Shown piece by piece: positions 9,317 through 17,947 of a DNA stretch of 64,000 nucleotides (position 1 is its first letter; each line of letters starts with the position of its first letter). A model generated the notes under the pieces. It was not told the origin of the DNA and made no database searches. It saw nothing but the letters and a program-made list of their open reading frames with translations. This stretch comes from Hylemonella sp. (lineage in GTDB: Bacteria; Pseudomonadota; Gammaproteobacteria; Burkholderiales; Burkholderiaceae_C). The stretch is from NCBI GenBank assembly GCA_030680575.1, contig JAUXVI010000051.1, forward strand, positions 107,678-171,677, read 5' to 3'. Position numbers and translations under genes: made by a program.

Positions 9317-10057
9317 TCAAGCTTGCACCAAGCCTGGCGCCGGCGCCAGCTTCAAGCCACGCGCCAGCTTGGCCCATTCGCCGCTGCTCAAATGCGGCTG
9401 CACCACGTCCAGCACGGCGGCAAACGCAGGTGCCGGTGCGTGGGCCTGCATGCCTTGCAGCACTTGCAGCCGCTCGGCCGGCGTCATCGCCGGCACCATC
9501 CAGCGCATCACGAACATGGTTTCCGCAGGGGGAATGGTGGCCAGCAGCCTGCCTTCAAGCGCCAGCAGTTCCTCGTCGGTGTAGTGCACCCACAGGGCCT
9601 GGTTGTGCTCGATCTCTTCGGCCTGCATGTGCTCGAAATTGTGAGCAATGAAGAGTGCCAACTGGCGGTACAGCACCAGCGCGTCGTGTTCGCGCTCTGG
9701 GCCGCTGCTCACCTGCAGCTTGCTGGCCGCGGCCTTGAGCGCGGCAATCGCCTGCGCATGCTCGACATGCTCAGCGGCGATGCGTGCACTGGCGCCGGGC
9801 ATCCGTGCCTCCAGCGCCACATGCACGAATTCGTTTTCATGCTCAAGGTGCGAGGTGCAGAAATCAGCAAATTGCAACACGCGCGAGCCAATCCATTCGA
9901 CCTCCGAGTCATCCGCCGGGTCCATCTTGCCCACAGCCACCAGGATGTCGGCCATCAGCGCACGCATGGCCTTGTGGATGCCCACATAGAGGTCCACGCG
10001 CGGGGGTAGTACAGCCGCGAACGTCAGCTGTACCATCTCGTTTGAATCGATTTTCAT
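9317..10057 (-). CDS. Hemerythrin-domain (HHE) protein
   Basis: This is a 246-aa, mostly helical protein with the HHE/hemerythrin metal ligand pattern: H28 (GIHKAMR), H70 with H73/E74 (HLEHENEF), H97/H100 (EHVEHAQAI) and H139/H143 (AHNFEHMQAEEIEH). Such proteins hold a di-iron centre and are linked to O2, NO or iron handling. The second half (from about residue 160) is a helical extension of unknown role. It faces the split-barrel/GAF gene across a 24-bp gap and is divergent from the YgjP gene. The shared upstream region contains inverted repeats at 10138-10188 that could be an operator. Confidence 0.82.
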   Translation of the reverse strand: MKIDSNEMVQLTFAAVLPPRVDLYVGIHKAMRALMADILVAVGKMDPADDSEVEWIGSRVLQFADFCTSHLEHENEFVHVALEARMPGASARIAAEHVEHAQAIAALKAAASKLQVSSGPEREHDALVLYRQLALFIAHNFEHMQAEEIEHNQALWVHYTDEELLALEGRLLATIPPAETMFVMRWMVPAMTPAERLQVLQGMQAHAPAPAFAAVLDVVQPHLSSGEWAKLARGLKLAPAPGLVQA

Positions 10058-10137
10058 GCTTGATTTCCTTGATCACCGGCGAACTGCCGGGCTAAACGGG
10101 TCCCGCGCTCACCGTGAGCAGGAACATGCGGGAAGTC

Positions 10138-10188
10138 TAGGAATTCGGCCCTCTTCTGACTCTTAAGAACTCGCTAGCGAATTCCTAA
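10138..10188. promoter_or_regulatory. Inverted-repeat cluster, candidate operator
   Basis: In the divergent gap between the hemerythrin and YgjP genes, TAGGAATTCG (10138-10147) and CGAATTCCTA (10178-10187) are perfect 10-bp inverted copies. A third, imperfect half-site TTAAGAACTCG begins at 10163 and forms a 26-bp imperfect palindrome with the right copy (10163-10188, centre CGCTAGCG). The arrangement of repeated half-sites suggests a dimeric regulator. The regulator is not identified. Confidence 0.45.
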
Positions 10189-10206
10189 AAAATTACTAAC
10201 GCAGCC

Positions 10207-10791
10207 ATGACACCCACCAAGCCGGCCAGCCCGGCACCCGCTCTGCCGGGAAGAACAAACCCCCTGCGCTACCTCACCGGTTATCCCCCCACGGTGCTGG
10301 AACAGGTGCGGCAACTTCTCGCCAGCGACCGGCTGGCGACCCTGCTGCAACAGAGATACCCGGACACCCATGATGTCCGCAGCGACAAGGCGCTGTTCGA
10401 CTACGTGCAGGACCTCAAGGCCGCCTACCTGCGCAGTGCCGAGCCACTGAACAAGGTCTGCTTTGACAGCAAGCTGCACGTCGTCCAGCATGCCTTGGGC
10501 ACACACACCAGCGTCTCGCGCGTGCAGGGCACCAAACTCAAGGCCAAGCGCGAAATTCGCGTTGCCACCCTGTTCAAGAGCGTGCCGCCCGAGTTCCTGC
10601 GAATGATCGTGGTGCATGAGTTGGCCCATCTCAAGGAAAAGGCCCACGACAAGGCCTTCTACCAGCTCTGCAACCACATGGAGCCGAACTACCACCAATA
10701 CGAGTTCGACCTGCGGCTGTACCTGACGCACACCGAGGCCACCGGGCAGCGAATCTGGTCTGATCGGCCCGATGTGCCCAGCAGCCGCTGA
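10207..10791 (+). CDS. YgjP-type zinc metallopeptidase (M48-like)
   Basis: This 194-aa protein carries the zinc-peptidase motif HELAHLKEKAH (HELAH at 137-141), followed by DKAFYQLCNHMEP, the hallmark of the YgjP-like (DUF45) family. Such proteins are predicted zinc peptidases, some linked to restriction or stress functions, with no settled substrate. The ATG at 10207 follows an AT-rich region containing possible operator repeats shared with the divergent hemerythrin gene. Confidence 0.8.
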   Translation: MTPTKPASPAPALPGRTNPLRYLTGYPPTVLEQVRQLLASDRLATLLQQRYPDTHDVRSDKALFDYVQDLKAAYLRSAEPLNKVCFDSKLHVVQHALGTHTSVSRVQGTKLKAKREIRVATLFKSVPPEFLRMIVVHELAHLKEKAHDKAFYQLCNHMEPNYHQYEFDLRLYLTHTEATGQRIWSDRPDVPSSR

Positions 10792-10877
10792 GCGCGGCGT
10801 TCAGGTCGGCTCAGCCCGGACGCGCTCGATGTTGGAGCAAGCCGGGTTGACCGGCAACCCTCCCGCCGGATGCCGGC

Positions 10878-12464
10878 TCAAGCCGGCAGCAGCAAGGGTT
10901 GCGGGTCGCGGCTGACCACGAACATGCGCATGACGCCTGCCATGCGGTCGGCCTGTTCCCGAAGGCTGGCGGCCGCCGCAGCGGCCTCCTCCACCAGCGC
11001 CGCATTCTGTTGCGTCATCTGCTCAAGCTGCCCCATCGACTGGTTGACGCCGCCGATCCCGTTGGACTGCTCACTGGCATCGCGGGTGATGGCCTGGATC
11101 ATGTGGCTGACCTCGGCCACCTGGCGCACGATCTGCGCCATGGCGCTACCGGCGTCCTGCACCAGGCGTGAGCCGGTCTCGACCTGACTGCGGCTGGCCT
11201 CGATCAAGCCCCTGATCTCGCGTGCCGCCTCAGCCGAGCGCTGCGCCAGCGCCCGCACCTCACCGGCCACCACGGCAAAACCACGGCCCTGCTCGCCGGC
11301 GCGCGCCGCTTCCACCGCGGCATTGAGCGCCAGGATGTTGGTCTGAAAGGCAATGCTGTCAATCACGGACGTGATGTCGGCAATGCGGCTGCTGGAGGCC
11401 TGGATGCCGGCCATGTTGTGCACCACCTGCTGCACCAGATCACCCCCCTGGCCTGCGGAACTGGCGGCCGAACTGGCGATCTGGCTGGCGGCATGGGCCG
11501 ACTCGGCCATCTTGCGCACTGTCCCCGTCAACGCATCGAGCGACGCCGCGGCCTGCTGCAAGCTGGCTGCGGCACGTTCGGTGCGGGTGCTCAGATCGAG
11601 ATTCCCGTTGGCAATCTGTGAACTGGCCCCGGTGATGCTGTCAGCGGCCAGCCGAACCTCCAGCACCATGGACTGCAGCGAATCCACCATGGCGTTGAAG
11701 TCGTGCGACATGCGACCCAGCTCATCATCCGACTGCACCACCACCGCCAGCGACAGATCGCCCGACTTGACGCGGGTGATGCCATCGGTCAGCTGGGCCA
11801 GCGGCTGGCGAATGCGCGCCAGCAGCATCAGGCCCAACAGCAAACCGCTGGCCACGGCAAACAGCATGCCGAGGATGACCAGCCAGGTCAGCTGGGTGAC
11901 AGCGGAGTTGACCGCTTCACCACCGCGGGTGGTGTGCAAACGGTTCTCCTCGATCGCCTTGTTGATCTGAACTTCCGCCGCCAGGGCCGACTGCACCGGC
12001 TTCTGAATCTCCTCTTCGAAGACTGCCTGGTCCAGGATTTCCTTGCTCTCGATCCTGGCAACGCTGGCGCCCACCTGGGCTGCGTACTGCTTCTGATGCG
12101 CCAGACCGTCCTTGAGCATTTGCTGCAGGGTCGGGTCGACCTCGGCGGCAATGGCCGCCGCGAGCAAGGTCGCCACCTCGGCGGTATGTTTTTTCCATTC
12201 GGCAACGCGCTGCGGTACACGCTCCATCTTCATCAGCAGATCGATGGAGAGGTCTTTCTCAGCGCGTCGGGCCTTGAGCAGGTTTTCCTGGATGGCCGCC
12301 ATGCGCACCAGTTGCGCCAGGTCCGCGTCCACCGTCTGGTGGGCCTGGGTCTGAATGCCCCGCACCGCCCAGGCGGTGAAGCCCCCGACCAGCAAAAACA
12401 CGCCGACCAGCAGCGCAATCGTCATGGCAATCCGCTGGACCAGCGTGAGCCTCAATCTTGTCAT
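10878..12464 (-). CDS. Methyl-accepting chemotaxis protein
   Basis: This is a 528-aa transducer. It has TM1 at about residues 12-34, a helical periplasmic sensor of about 160 aa (four-helix-bundle type), TM2 at about 194-216, a HAMP linker ([22 protein letters not shown]), then the long cytoplasmic coiled coil. The conserved signalling tip reads [33 protein letters not shown]. Methylation-type Gln/Glu/Ala-rich helices flank the tip. No NWETF-like C-terminal pentapeptide is seen, so it probably relies on other receptors for CheR tethering. The ligand is unknown. No che or flagellar genes lie nearby. Confidence 0.93.
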   Translation of the reverse strand: MTRLRLTLVQRIAMTIALLVGVFLLVGGFTAWAVRGIQTQAHQTVDADLAQLVRMAAIQENLLKARRAEKDLSIDLLMKMERVPQRVAEWKKHTAEVATLLAAAIAAEVDPTLQQMLKDGLAHQKQYAAQVGASVARIESKEILDQAVFEEEIQKPVQSALAAEVQINKAIEENRLHTTRGGEAVNSAVTQLTWLVILGMLFAVASGLLLGLMLLARIRQPLAQLTDGITRVKSGDLSLAVVVQSDDELGRMSHDFNAMVDSLQSMVLEVRLAADSITGASSQIANGNLDLSTRTERAAASLQQAAASLDALTGTVRKMAESAHAASQIASSAASSAGQGGDLVQQVVHNMAGIQASSSRIADITSVIDSIAFQTNILALNAAVEAARAGEQGRGFAVVAGEVRALAQRSAEAAREIRGLIEASRSQVETGSRLVQDAGSAMAQIVRQVAEVSHMIQAITRDASEQSNGIGGVNQSMGQLEQMTQQNAALVEEAAAAAASLREQADRMAGVMRMFVVSRDPQPLLLPA

Positions 12465-12555
12465 TCCATTTCCTCGATGTGTGGAGCCACAGGTGTGGCC
12501 CTCTGGTGATCGAGAAAAGTTTATGACCGCTGCGTTTCAGTTTCGTGACGCACAA

Positions 12556-12571
12556 CCTTCGTTTTCGAAGG
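12556..12571 (-). terminator. Small perfect stem-loop after nagZ
   Basis: CCTTCG (12556-12561) and CGAAGG (12566-12571) pair around a 4-nt loop, 3 bases beyond the nagZ stop on the minus strand. A U tract is nearly absent, so it may be an mRNA 3'-end stabiliser rather than an efficient intrinsic terminator. Confidence 0.3.
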
Positions 12572-12574
12572 GTC

Positions 12575-13627
12575 TCAGGGAATCACGTCGAGCGCATGCA
12601 TGTAGGACGGGCTCACCATCAGCTCATCCCACGCCGGTGCCGGCGTCACAGGCAACAGGGCCAGGCGGCGCGCTTCGCTGGCCTCGTCCAACTGCCAGTG
12701 ACCCTTGAGCTGCGCTTCGCTCAAGCCGTCGATCAGTTCGTCCACCGCTTCGCCCTTGCCGAGGGACTGATTGCACAACAGCACCAGATCACAACCGGCA
12801 TTAAGCGCCGTCACCGCCGCTTCGGTGTAACTGACCTCGCGCCCGTCAATCAAACGCGCGCCGGCCATGCTGAGGTCGTCGCTGAACACGGCACCGCCAA
12901 AGCGCAGGCGGCCACGCAGGATGTCGCCCAGCCAGGTGGACGAAAAGCCGGCCGGACGTGCATCCACCTTGGGATAGATCACGTGCGCCGGCATCACGCT
13001 GTCGAGCGTCGTGTTGAGCCAGCCATAGGGCGCGGCATCGTCGCCCAGGATGGCCTTGAGGCTGCGCTTGTCGATAGGAATTTCGGTGTGCGAATCCGCC
13101 TTCACGAAACCGTGGCCGGGGAAATGCTTGCCGCAGCTGGCCATGCCCGCCAGTCGCAGGCCGTGCATCAGGCTCTTGGCCAGCAGGGTCACCACGCGCG
13201 GGTCGCGCGCAAACGAGCGGTCGCCGATGACGCTGCTCTCACCAAAATCGAGGTCGAGCACCGGCGTGAAGCTGAAGTCGACGCCGCAGGCGCGTAATTC
13301 GGCCGCCAGCACGTAGCCGCAGGCGGTGGCGGCATTGGTGGCGGCCAAGGGGTCTTGCAGCCACTGCTCGCCCAGGGCGCGCATGGGCGGCAGATGGGTG
13401 AAGCCATCGGTCTTGAAGCGCGGCACGCGGCCGCCTTCATGGTCAACGCAGATCAGCAGATCACGGCGAACCTTCTTGATGTCGCGGCACAGGCTAACCA
13501 ACTGCGCACGGTCCTGCCAGTTGCGTGCAAACAGGATGATGCCGCCGACCAGCGGGTGCTTGAGGCGGCGGCGGTCGGTCTTGCTCAGACTCAGGCCGGC
13601 GATGTCGATGATCAGGGGTGCGTGCAT
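12575..13627 (-). CDS. nagZ: Beta-N-acetylhexosaminidase NagZ
   Basis: This cytoplasmic glycoside hydrolase family 3 enzyme removes GlcNAc from anhydro-muropeptides in cell-wall recycling. Signatures are FARNWQDRAQL, CVDHEGGRVPRF, the catalytic-loop KHFPGHG with D/H nearby (KADSHTEIP), and the nucleophile motif FSDDLSM. At 350 aa it is normal for the single-domain bacterial form. It is last in the minus-strand run that starts far upstream. A family I repeat (13645-13698) separates it from acpS. Confidence 0.95.
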   Translation of the reverse strand: MHAPLIIDIAGLSLSKTDRRRLKHPLVGGIILFARNWQDRAQLVSLCRDIKKVRRDLLICVDHEGGRVPRFKTDGFTHLPPMRALGEQWLQDPLAATNAATACGYVLAAELRACGVDFSFTPVLDLDFGESSVIGDRSFARDPRVVTLLAKSLMHGLRLAGMASCGKHFPGHGFVKADSHTEIPIDKRSLKAILGDDAAPYGWLNTTLDSVMPAHVIYPKVDARPAGFSSTWLGDILRGRLRFGGAVFSDDLSMAGARLIDGREVSYTEAAVTALNAGCDLVLLCNQSLGKGEAVDELIDGLSEAQLKGHWQLDEASEARRLALLPVTPAPAWDELMVSPSYMHALDVIP

Positions 13628-13644
13628 GGTGACATTCCTAAAAT

Positions 13645-13698
13645 GCTACAAATTTGATAGCTATTGGCGCTTATTTATAAAGGGCTCAGCTCAGTTTT
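13645..13698 (+). repeat. Family I palindromic repeat, copy 2 (nagZ-acpS gap)
   Basis: The head GCTACAAATTTGATAGC (13645-13661) is followed by TATTGGCGCTTATT and an AAGGGCT block. The tail runs over the last codons of acpS by 8 bp. The first 26 bases match the copy at 40176 with one difference. It is mostly intergenic. Confidence 0.8.
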
Positions 13699-14083
13699 TC
13701 TCGACAACCACAAAACTGGCCGCATAGTCGGACTCGTCGGTCACGCTCACCTGGGCGCTCAGACCCCGGGCTTCAAACCAGGTCTTGAGCTCGCCATGCA
13801 GCACGATGACCGGCTGGCCACTGGGCAATTTGGCCACCTCGCAGGTGCGCCAGGTCATGGGCATGCGCATGCCCAAACCGATCGCCTTGGAGAAGGCTTC
13901 CTTAGCGGAAAAACGTGTCGCCAGGTAGCGCACACCACGCTCCGGCCAGCGCGCGCTGCGCTCACGCCACGTCGCCAACTCAGCCTCGCTCAGCACCTTT
14001 TCGGCAAACCGGTCGCCATGGCGCGCCAGCGTGGCACGGATGCGGCGCACGTCGCAGATGTCGGTGCCGATGCCGTAAATCAT
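13691..14083 (-). CDS. acpS: Holo-[acyl-carrier-protein] synthase AcpS
   Basis: The product transfers 4'-phosphopantetheine from CoA to the serine of apo-ACP, activating the acpP product encoded in the same window. The Mg-binding Asp lies in [14 protein letters not shown] (D8), and the second motif [13 protein letters not shown] carries the conserved Glu. At 130 aa it has normal length. The ATG at 14083 fits the family N-terminus; the open frame continues upstream only through a repeat. It lies downstream of pdxJ, the usual order in proteobacteria. Confidence 0.95.
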   Translation of the reverse strand: MIYGIGTDICDVRRIRATLARHGDRFAEKVLSEAELATWRERSARWPERGVRYLATRFSAKEAFSKAIGLGMRMPMTWRTCEVAKLPSGQPVIVLHGELKTWFEARGLSAQVSVTDESDYAASFVVVEKN

Positions 14084-14092
14084 TTGGATGTA

Positions 14093-14166
14093 GCCCCCAC
14101 GCTCGGCACTAGCGTGTCCTCGCTGCCCCCCGAGGGGGCCTTCGCGCCTTGGGACGGCCCGGCGGC
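14093..14166 (-). repeat. Family II GC-rich hairpin element, copy C (pdxJ-acpS gap)
   Basis: Read on the minus strand, it begins GCCGGGCCGTCCCAAGGC a few bases after the pdxJ stop. It contains the hairpin GCCCCCTCGGGGGGC, then ACACGCTAGTG and GAGCGTGGGGGC. The same order of blocks appears in copies D (14921), E (46301) and F (60186). It is in inverted orientation relative to copy D on the other side of pdxJ. Confidence 0.8.
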
Positions 14167-14168
14167 GC

Positions 14169-14912
14169 TCATTCAGCTTCCTCGATGCAACGCAGGTAGT
14201 CTTTGACCGTGGCCGCGTAACCCAACTCCAGCGCATCGGCCATCAGCGCATGGCCAATCGACACCTCGGCCACGCCCGGCACCTGGCGCAGGAATTCGGT
14301 GAGGTTGTCGCGGTTCAGGTCATGGCCGGCGTTCACACCCAGGCCGGCATCGAGTGCGGCCTGCGCCGCCGCCGCATAGCGCTGCAGCTGCGCGGCCTGG
14401 CTGGCATGGCCCCAGGCTGCGGCATAGGGTTCGGTGTAGAGCTCAACACGGTCGGCGCCGGCGGCACGGGCCAACGCCATCTGCTCAGGCGTCGGGTCCA
14501 TGAACAGGCTGACGCGCACGCCCAGGGCGCGGCATTCAGCAATCAGCGGGCGCAGGCGCTCAGCGTCGGCCGGAAAACTCCAGCCGTGGTCGCTGGTGAA
14601 CTGGCCTTCGCTGTCGGGCACGAAGGTGGCCTGCTGCGGCCGCACCTGGCGGATGAAGTCCATCAGGTTGTGGAAGGGATTGCCTTCGATGTTGAACTCG
14701 CGCCCCGGCCAGTCCTGCATCAAGTTAGCCAAGTCGAACACGTCCTGGGCCCGGATGTGGCGCTCGTCCGGCCGCGGATGCACCGTGATGCCATGTGCAC
14801 CGGCCTGCAGGCACTGGGTGGCGGCGCGCGTGACGCTGGGAATGCCCAGATGGCGCGTGTTGCGCACCAGGGCAACCTTGTTAACGTTGACGGAGAGGGC
14901 TGTCTTGGTCAT
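14169..14912 (-). CDS. pdxJ: Pyridoxine 5'-phosphate synthase PdxJ
   Basis: The product condenses 3-amino-1-hydroxyacetone phosphate with deoxyxylulose 5-phosphate to make pyridoxine 5'-phosphate, the last step of the DXP-dependent B6 pathway. Motifs include [52 protein letters not shown] and [14 protein letters not shown], which together build the barrel active site. It is 247 aa, full length. It sits between recO and acpS as in many proteobacteria, but here it is bracketed by inverted family II repeats. Confidence 0.96.
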   Translation of the reverse strand: MTKTALSVNVNKVALVRNTRHLGIPSVTRAATQCLQAGAHGITVHPRPDERHIRAQDVFDLANLMQDWPGREFNIEGNPFHNLMDFIRQVRPQQATFVPDSEGQFTSDHGWSFPADAERLRPLIAECRALGVRVSLFMDPTPEQMALARAAGADRVELYTEPYAAAWGHASQAAQLQRYAAAAQAALDAGLGVNAGHDLNRDNLTEFLRQVPGVAEVSIGHALMADALELGYAATVKDYLRCIEEAE

Positions 14913-14920
14913 GTTTTGCT

Positions 14921-14993
14921 GCCGGGCCGTCCCAAAGCAAAACGCGCCCCCTCGGGGGGCAGCGAATTACACGAAGTGAAGAGCGTGGGGGCC
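14921..14993 (+). repeat. Family II GC-rich hairpin element, copy D (recO-pdxJ gap)
   Basis: On the plus strand it starts GCCGGGCCGTCCCAAAGC and contains GCCCCCTCGGGGGGC, ACACGAAGTG and GAGCGTGGGGGC. It fills the gap between recO and pdxJ, beginning 9 bases beyond the pdxJ start codon. Its head points toward pdxJ, as does that of copy C, so the pair forms an inverted repeat around the gene. Confidence 0.8.
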
Positions 14994-14999
14994 ATATTT

Positions 15000-15749
15000 C
15001 TATAGTGACTGGATATCCACCATCATCTGCCGGGTCCGCAGTGTCGAGACCCCGCAATGGTAATTGAGCAGCGCGCGCAGCTGCGGCTTGAGTTCACCCA
15101 TCACCGCCGCGCTGGCGCGCAGCGTGTCGGTGAAAGGCGTGTCCGCTGTCAGCGCCAGTTGCAAGGTGCGCCACTGGGCGCCACTCAGGCTGGCACGGTC
15201 GGCCTCGTTGCAACTGCGCAAGCCACCTTCGGGCACCAGGCTGTAGCGTGCCGTGTCGTCCAGCGGCGCCAGCGTCAGCGTCTGGTGGTCGAGTTGCGGC
15301 AGGAAACCGATCTCGCGCAACAGCAGCAATTCGAAGGTACGCAGGGCGGCCTGCAACACCTCGTCGTGCTCGGAGGCCAGCACCCGCACCACGTTGGTGT
15401 AAACGTCGAACAACGCGGGATGCGGGTCCTCGCGTGCCAGCAGCTGCATCAGCAATTCGTTGAGGTAATAACCCGACAGCAGCGCCTCGCCGGTGGGCAT
15501 GACATGCCCGCCCATCCACTCGGCACTCTTGAGGGTGCGGACCTCGGCATCACCACCGAAGGCCAGCTGCAAGGGCTGCAGCGGCAGCAAGACCGGACGG
15601 AAACTGGAACTCGGCCGCTTGGCCCCCTTGGCCACCAATGCAATGCGACCGTGATGGCGCGTGAACACGTCCAGAATCAGGCTGGACTCGCTCCAGTCGT
15701 AGCGGTGCAGCACAAAGGCCGGTTCGTCACTGATGCGTTTGGTCGCCAT
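15000..15749 (-). CDS. recO: DNA repair protein RecO
   Basis: The product loads RecA on gapped DNA with RecR. The OB-fold N-terminus ([38 protein letters not shown]) and the helical C-terminal part ([24 protein letters not shown] ... [15 protein letters not shown]) match RecO. At 249 aa it is typical. The four-cysteine zinc motif of some RecO proteins is absent, as in many proteobacteria. It follows era on the minus strand with a family III element between them. Confidence 0.94.
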   Translation of the reverse strand: MATKRISDEPAFVLHRYDWSESSLILDVFTRHHGRIALVAKGAKRPSSSFRPVLLPLQPLQLAFGGDAEVRTLKSAEWMGGHVMPTGEALLSGYYLNELLMQLLAREDPHPALFDVYTNVVRVLASEHDEVLQAALRTFELLLLREIGFLPQLDHQTLTLAPLDDTARYSLVPEGGLRSCNEADRASLSGAQWRTLQLALTADTPFTDTLRASAAVMGELKPQLRALLNYHCGVSTLRTRQMMVDIQSL

Positions 15750-15800
15750 AACCCAATGACGCTCGGATTACGGATTGCAGGTGGACCAGGAGGTATTCGC

Positions 15801-15896
15801 GGGAAACGCCGTGGAACCGGCTTTGCCGGGCCACTGGCGTTGCCCCCTTGAGGGGGGGGGCGAAGCGACACGCAGTGCGCGCAGCCTGGGGGGGCG
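15801..15896 (-). repeat. Family III GC-rich hairpin element, copy B (era-recO gap)
   Basis: It is nearly identical to copy A (5121-5213): GGGAAACGCCGTGGAACCGG, then CCACTGGCGTTGCCCCC, a G run, GCGAAGCGACACGCAGTG and GCGCAGCCTGGGGG. It begins 2 bases past the era stop on the minus strand. Stacked inverted repeats predict a strong RNA hairpin between era and recO coding regions. Confidence 0.82.
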
Positions 15897-15897
15897 C

Positions 15898-16875
15898 CTA
15901 TTCATACCCGAAGGAGCGCACGCGAGCTTCGTCGTCCGCCCAGCCCGAGCGCACCTTGACCCAGAGTTCCAGGAACACCTTGGCATCCATCAGCTTTTCG
16001 AGCTCGACCCGGGTCTCGGTGCCGATGCGCTTGATGCGTTCGCCCTTGTCACCGATCACCATGGCCTTGTGGCCTTCGCGTTCCACCACGATGGTGGCGG
16101 CAATCCTGACCAGTCGCTTCTGGCCCTTGCGGCCAGCCTCTTCCTCGAACTTGTCGATGATCACGGTCGAGGTGTAGGGCAACTCGTCACCGGTGAGGCG
16201 GAACAATTTTTCGCGCACGGTTTCCGAGGCGAGGAATTTCTCGCTGCGGTCGGTCAACTCGTCCTCGGCATACCACCAGTCCTGCTCGGGCAGGTATTTC
16301 TCGCAGATGCCCAGCAGGCGCTCGATGTCCTTAGCGTTCTTGGCCGACATCGGCACAAATTCGGCAAACGGGTGGCGCTGCTGCATCTCCTGCAGCCACG
16401 GCGCAATATCGGCGCGGCGGTTCACCGTGTCGAGCTTGTTGGCCACCAGCAGGGTGGGGATGTCCTTGTTCAACAGGGCCAGCACCTTGGCATCGGCCTG
16501 GTTGAACATGCCGGCCTCCACCACGTAGAGGATCAGGTCCACGTCACCCACCGCGCCCATCACCGTCTTGTTGAGGGAACGGTTCAGCGCGTTGTTGTGG
16601 CGGGTCTGGAAACCCGGGGTATCGACAAACACGAACTGGGTTGCACCCTGGGTGCGCATGCCGGTGATGCGGTGGCGCGTGGTCTGCGCCTTGCGTGAGG
16701 TGATGCTGATCTTCTGCCCCACCAGCGCATTGAGCAGCGTGGACTTGCCGACATTGGGCTTTCCGACGATGGCCACCAGGCCGCAGCGCCGCGCGCCAGA
16801 TTCAGTACTCTTTTGGCCCTCTGAATCCGTAGAATCAGCGCCTTCAGCTATTGAATTCATAGCATTCATATTCAT
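15898..16875 (-). CDS. era: GTPase Era with repeat-derived N-terminal extension
   Basis: This essential GTPase binds the 3' end of 16S rRNA in 30S assembly. The G1 motif GKPNVGKS is at residues 38-45; G3 is DTPG, G4 NKLD, G5 SAKN. The C-terminal KH domain is present ([24 protein letters not shown]). At 325 aa it is longer than the usual about 300 because of an N-terminal extension. Residues 5-22 ([18 protein letters not shown]) are encoded by a family I repeat at 16810-16863. The ATG at 16875 overlaps the end of rnc by 4 bp, so the extension is within the coupled start. A later start inside the extension is possible, but no ATG occurs between M6 and the G1 motif. Confidence 0.95.
   Translation of the reverse strand: MNMNAMNSIAEGADSTDSEGQKSTESGARRCGLVAIVGKPNVGKSTLLNALVGQKISITSRKAQTTRHRITGMRTQGATQFVFVDTPGFQTRHNNALNRSLNKTVMGAVGDVDLILYVVEAGMFNQADAKVLALLNKDIPTLLVANKLDTVNRRADIAPWLQEMQQRHPFAEFVPMSAKNAKDIERLLGICEKYLPEQDWWYAEDELTDRSEKFLASETVREKLFRLTGDELPYTSTVIIDKFEEEAGRKGQKRLVRIAATIVVEREGHKAMVIGDKGERIKRIGTETRVELEKLMDAKVFLELWVKVRSGWADDEARVRSFGYE
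16810..16863 (-). repeat. Family I palindromic repeat, copy 3 (inside era, sense)
   Basis: On the minus strand the head is GCTATGAATTCAATAGC, followed by a 37-bp tail with GGCGC at tail positions 5-9 and GGCCAAAAG at the end. It is exactly 54 bp, like the rseA copy, and is read in the same frame. It encodes residues 5-22 of Era. Confidence 0.8.
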
Positions 16876-17558
16876 CCTCGGACCTTCAGCGTCTGCAGCA
16901 TGGCTGCGGCGGCGGCCTGCTCGCCGGCCCGGCGTGAACCGCCGATGCCTCGTTCGACCAGTTGCAATTCAGTGATTTCACATTCGACATCAAAGGTCTG
17001 CTTGTGCGCCACACCCAGCGTGGCCACCACACGGTAGACCGGCAGTTTCATCTTGCGCCCCTGCAGCCATTCCTGCAACTCGGTCTTGGGGTCCTTGGCG
17101 CTGGCCTGCATCTGCGGGTTGATTTCCACCGCCTGGAACAGGCGCTGCACCAGCGCCTGCGCGGCCGGATAGCCGGCATCCAGATAAACGGCGCCCAGCA
17201 CCGCTTCCAGCGCGTCGGCCAGGATGGAGGGCCGCTTGTGGCCACCGGAGCGCACCTCGCCCTCGCCCAAGCGCACCACGGCCGGCAGGCCCAGATCGAC
17301 GGCCAAGAGATGCAGGGTGTCCTGCTTGACCAGGTTGGCGCGGATGCGCGAGAGGTCGCCTTCCGGCAGGGAACTCAGGCGCTCGTACAGCAGGTGCGCC
17401 ACCGACAGGTTGAGCACCGAGTCGCCGAGGAATTCGAGACGTTCGTTGTGGTCGGCCGAGAAGCTGCGGTGCGTGACGGCACGCGTCAGCAGTGACGGAT
17501 CGGAGAAGGAATGCTGCAAGCGGGCTTGCAGCGCAGAAAGGCCATCAGACACAGGCAT
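16872..17558 (-). CDS. rnc: Ribonuclease III
   Basis: This double-stranded RNA endonuclease acts in rRNA and mRNA processing. The catalytic signature [12 protein letters not shown] carries E42 and D46, and the second acidic cluster is in [18 protein letters not shown]. The C-terminal dsRNA-binding domain ([20 protein letters not shown] ... [18 protein letters not shown]) is complete. At 228 aa it is normal. Its stop overlaps the era start by 4 bp, the conserved rnc-era pair. Confidence 0.96.
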   Translation of the reverse strand: MPVSDGLSALQARLQHSFSDPSLLTRAVTHRSFSADHNERLEFLGDSVLNLSVAHLLYERLSSLPEGDLSRIRANLVKQDTLHLLAVDLGLPAVVRLGEGEVRSGGHKRPSILADALEAVLGAVYLDAGYPAAQALVQRLFQAVEINPQMQASAKDPKTELQEWLQGRKMKLPVYRVVATLGVAHKQTFDVECEITELQLVERGIGGSRRAGEQAAAAAMLQTLKVRG

Positions 17559-17566
17559 CCATCACA

Positions 17567-17920
17567 CTATTTGGAACGACCGACGTACTTGAGGGTCAGC
17601 CAGGCCGGCCCTGCCAGGTGGATCTCCCGCTGGTAGGCAAAGCTCACCACCACCTTGTCGCCCTCTTTGGTCACTTCGAGATCCTTGCCGCTGATGGACT
17701 TGATGTCGTCGATCTGGGCCGCCTTGTCGAACAGGGCACGCACCTCTGCCACGCTGTTGCCGTCACGCGCCTTCTTGGTCGCCTTGGTGATGGCCTGGTA
17801 CTCGATCAGCGTCGGAATGACCTGGGCCGCCACCACACCGGTCACGGCCAGAATGCCGCCAACGAAAAGCAGCCCCAGAAATGAGATGCCGCGCTGCCCT
17901 GATTTGAGTTGTGTCCGCAT
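17567..17920 (-). CDS. DUF4845 membrane-anchored protein
   Basis: This is a 117-aa protein with one N-terminal membrane helix (GISFLGLLFVGGILAVTGVVAAQVIPT) and a small exported domain (TKKARDGNSVAEVRALFDKAAQIDDIKSISGKDLEVTKEGDKVVVSFAYQREIHL). This matches the DUF4845 proteins found between lepB and rnc in beta- and gammaproteobacteria. The start at 17920 is chosen for GGGGA 6-10 bases upstream; in-frame ATGs at 17932 and 17941 are possible. Function is unknown; the LepB/Rnc context hints at an envelope role. Confidence 0.8.
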   Translation of the reverse strand: MRTQLKSGQRGISFLGLLFVGGILAVTGVVAAQVIPTLIEYQAITKATKKARDGNSVAEVRALFDKAAQIDDIKSISGKDLEVTKEGDKVVVSFAYQREIHLAGPAWLTLKYVGRSK

Positions 17921-17947
17921 AACTTTCCCCATGTACGACATTGCTGG

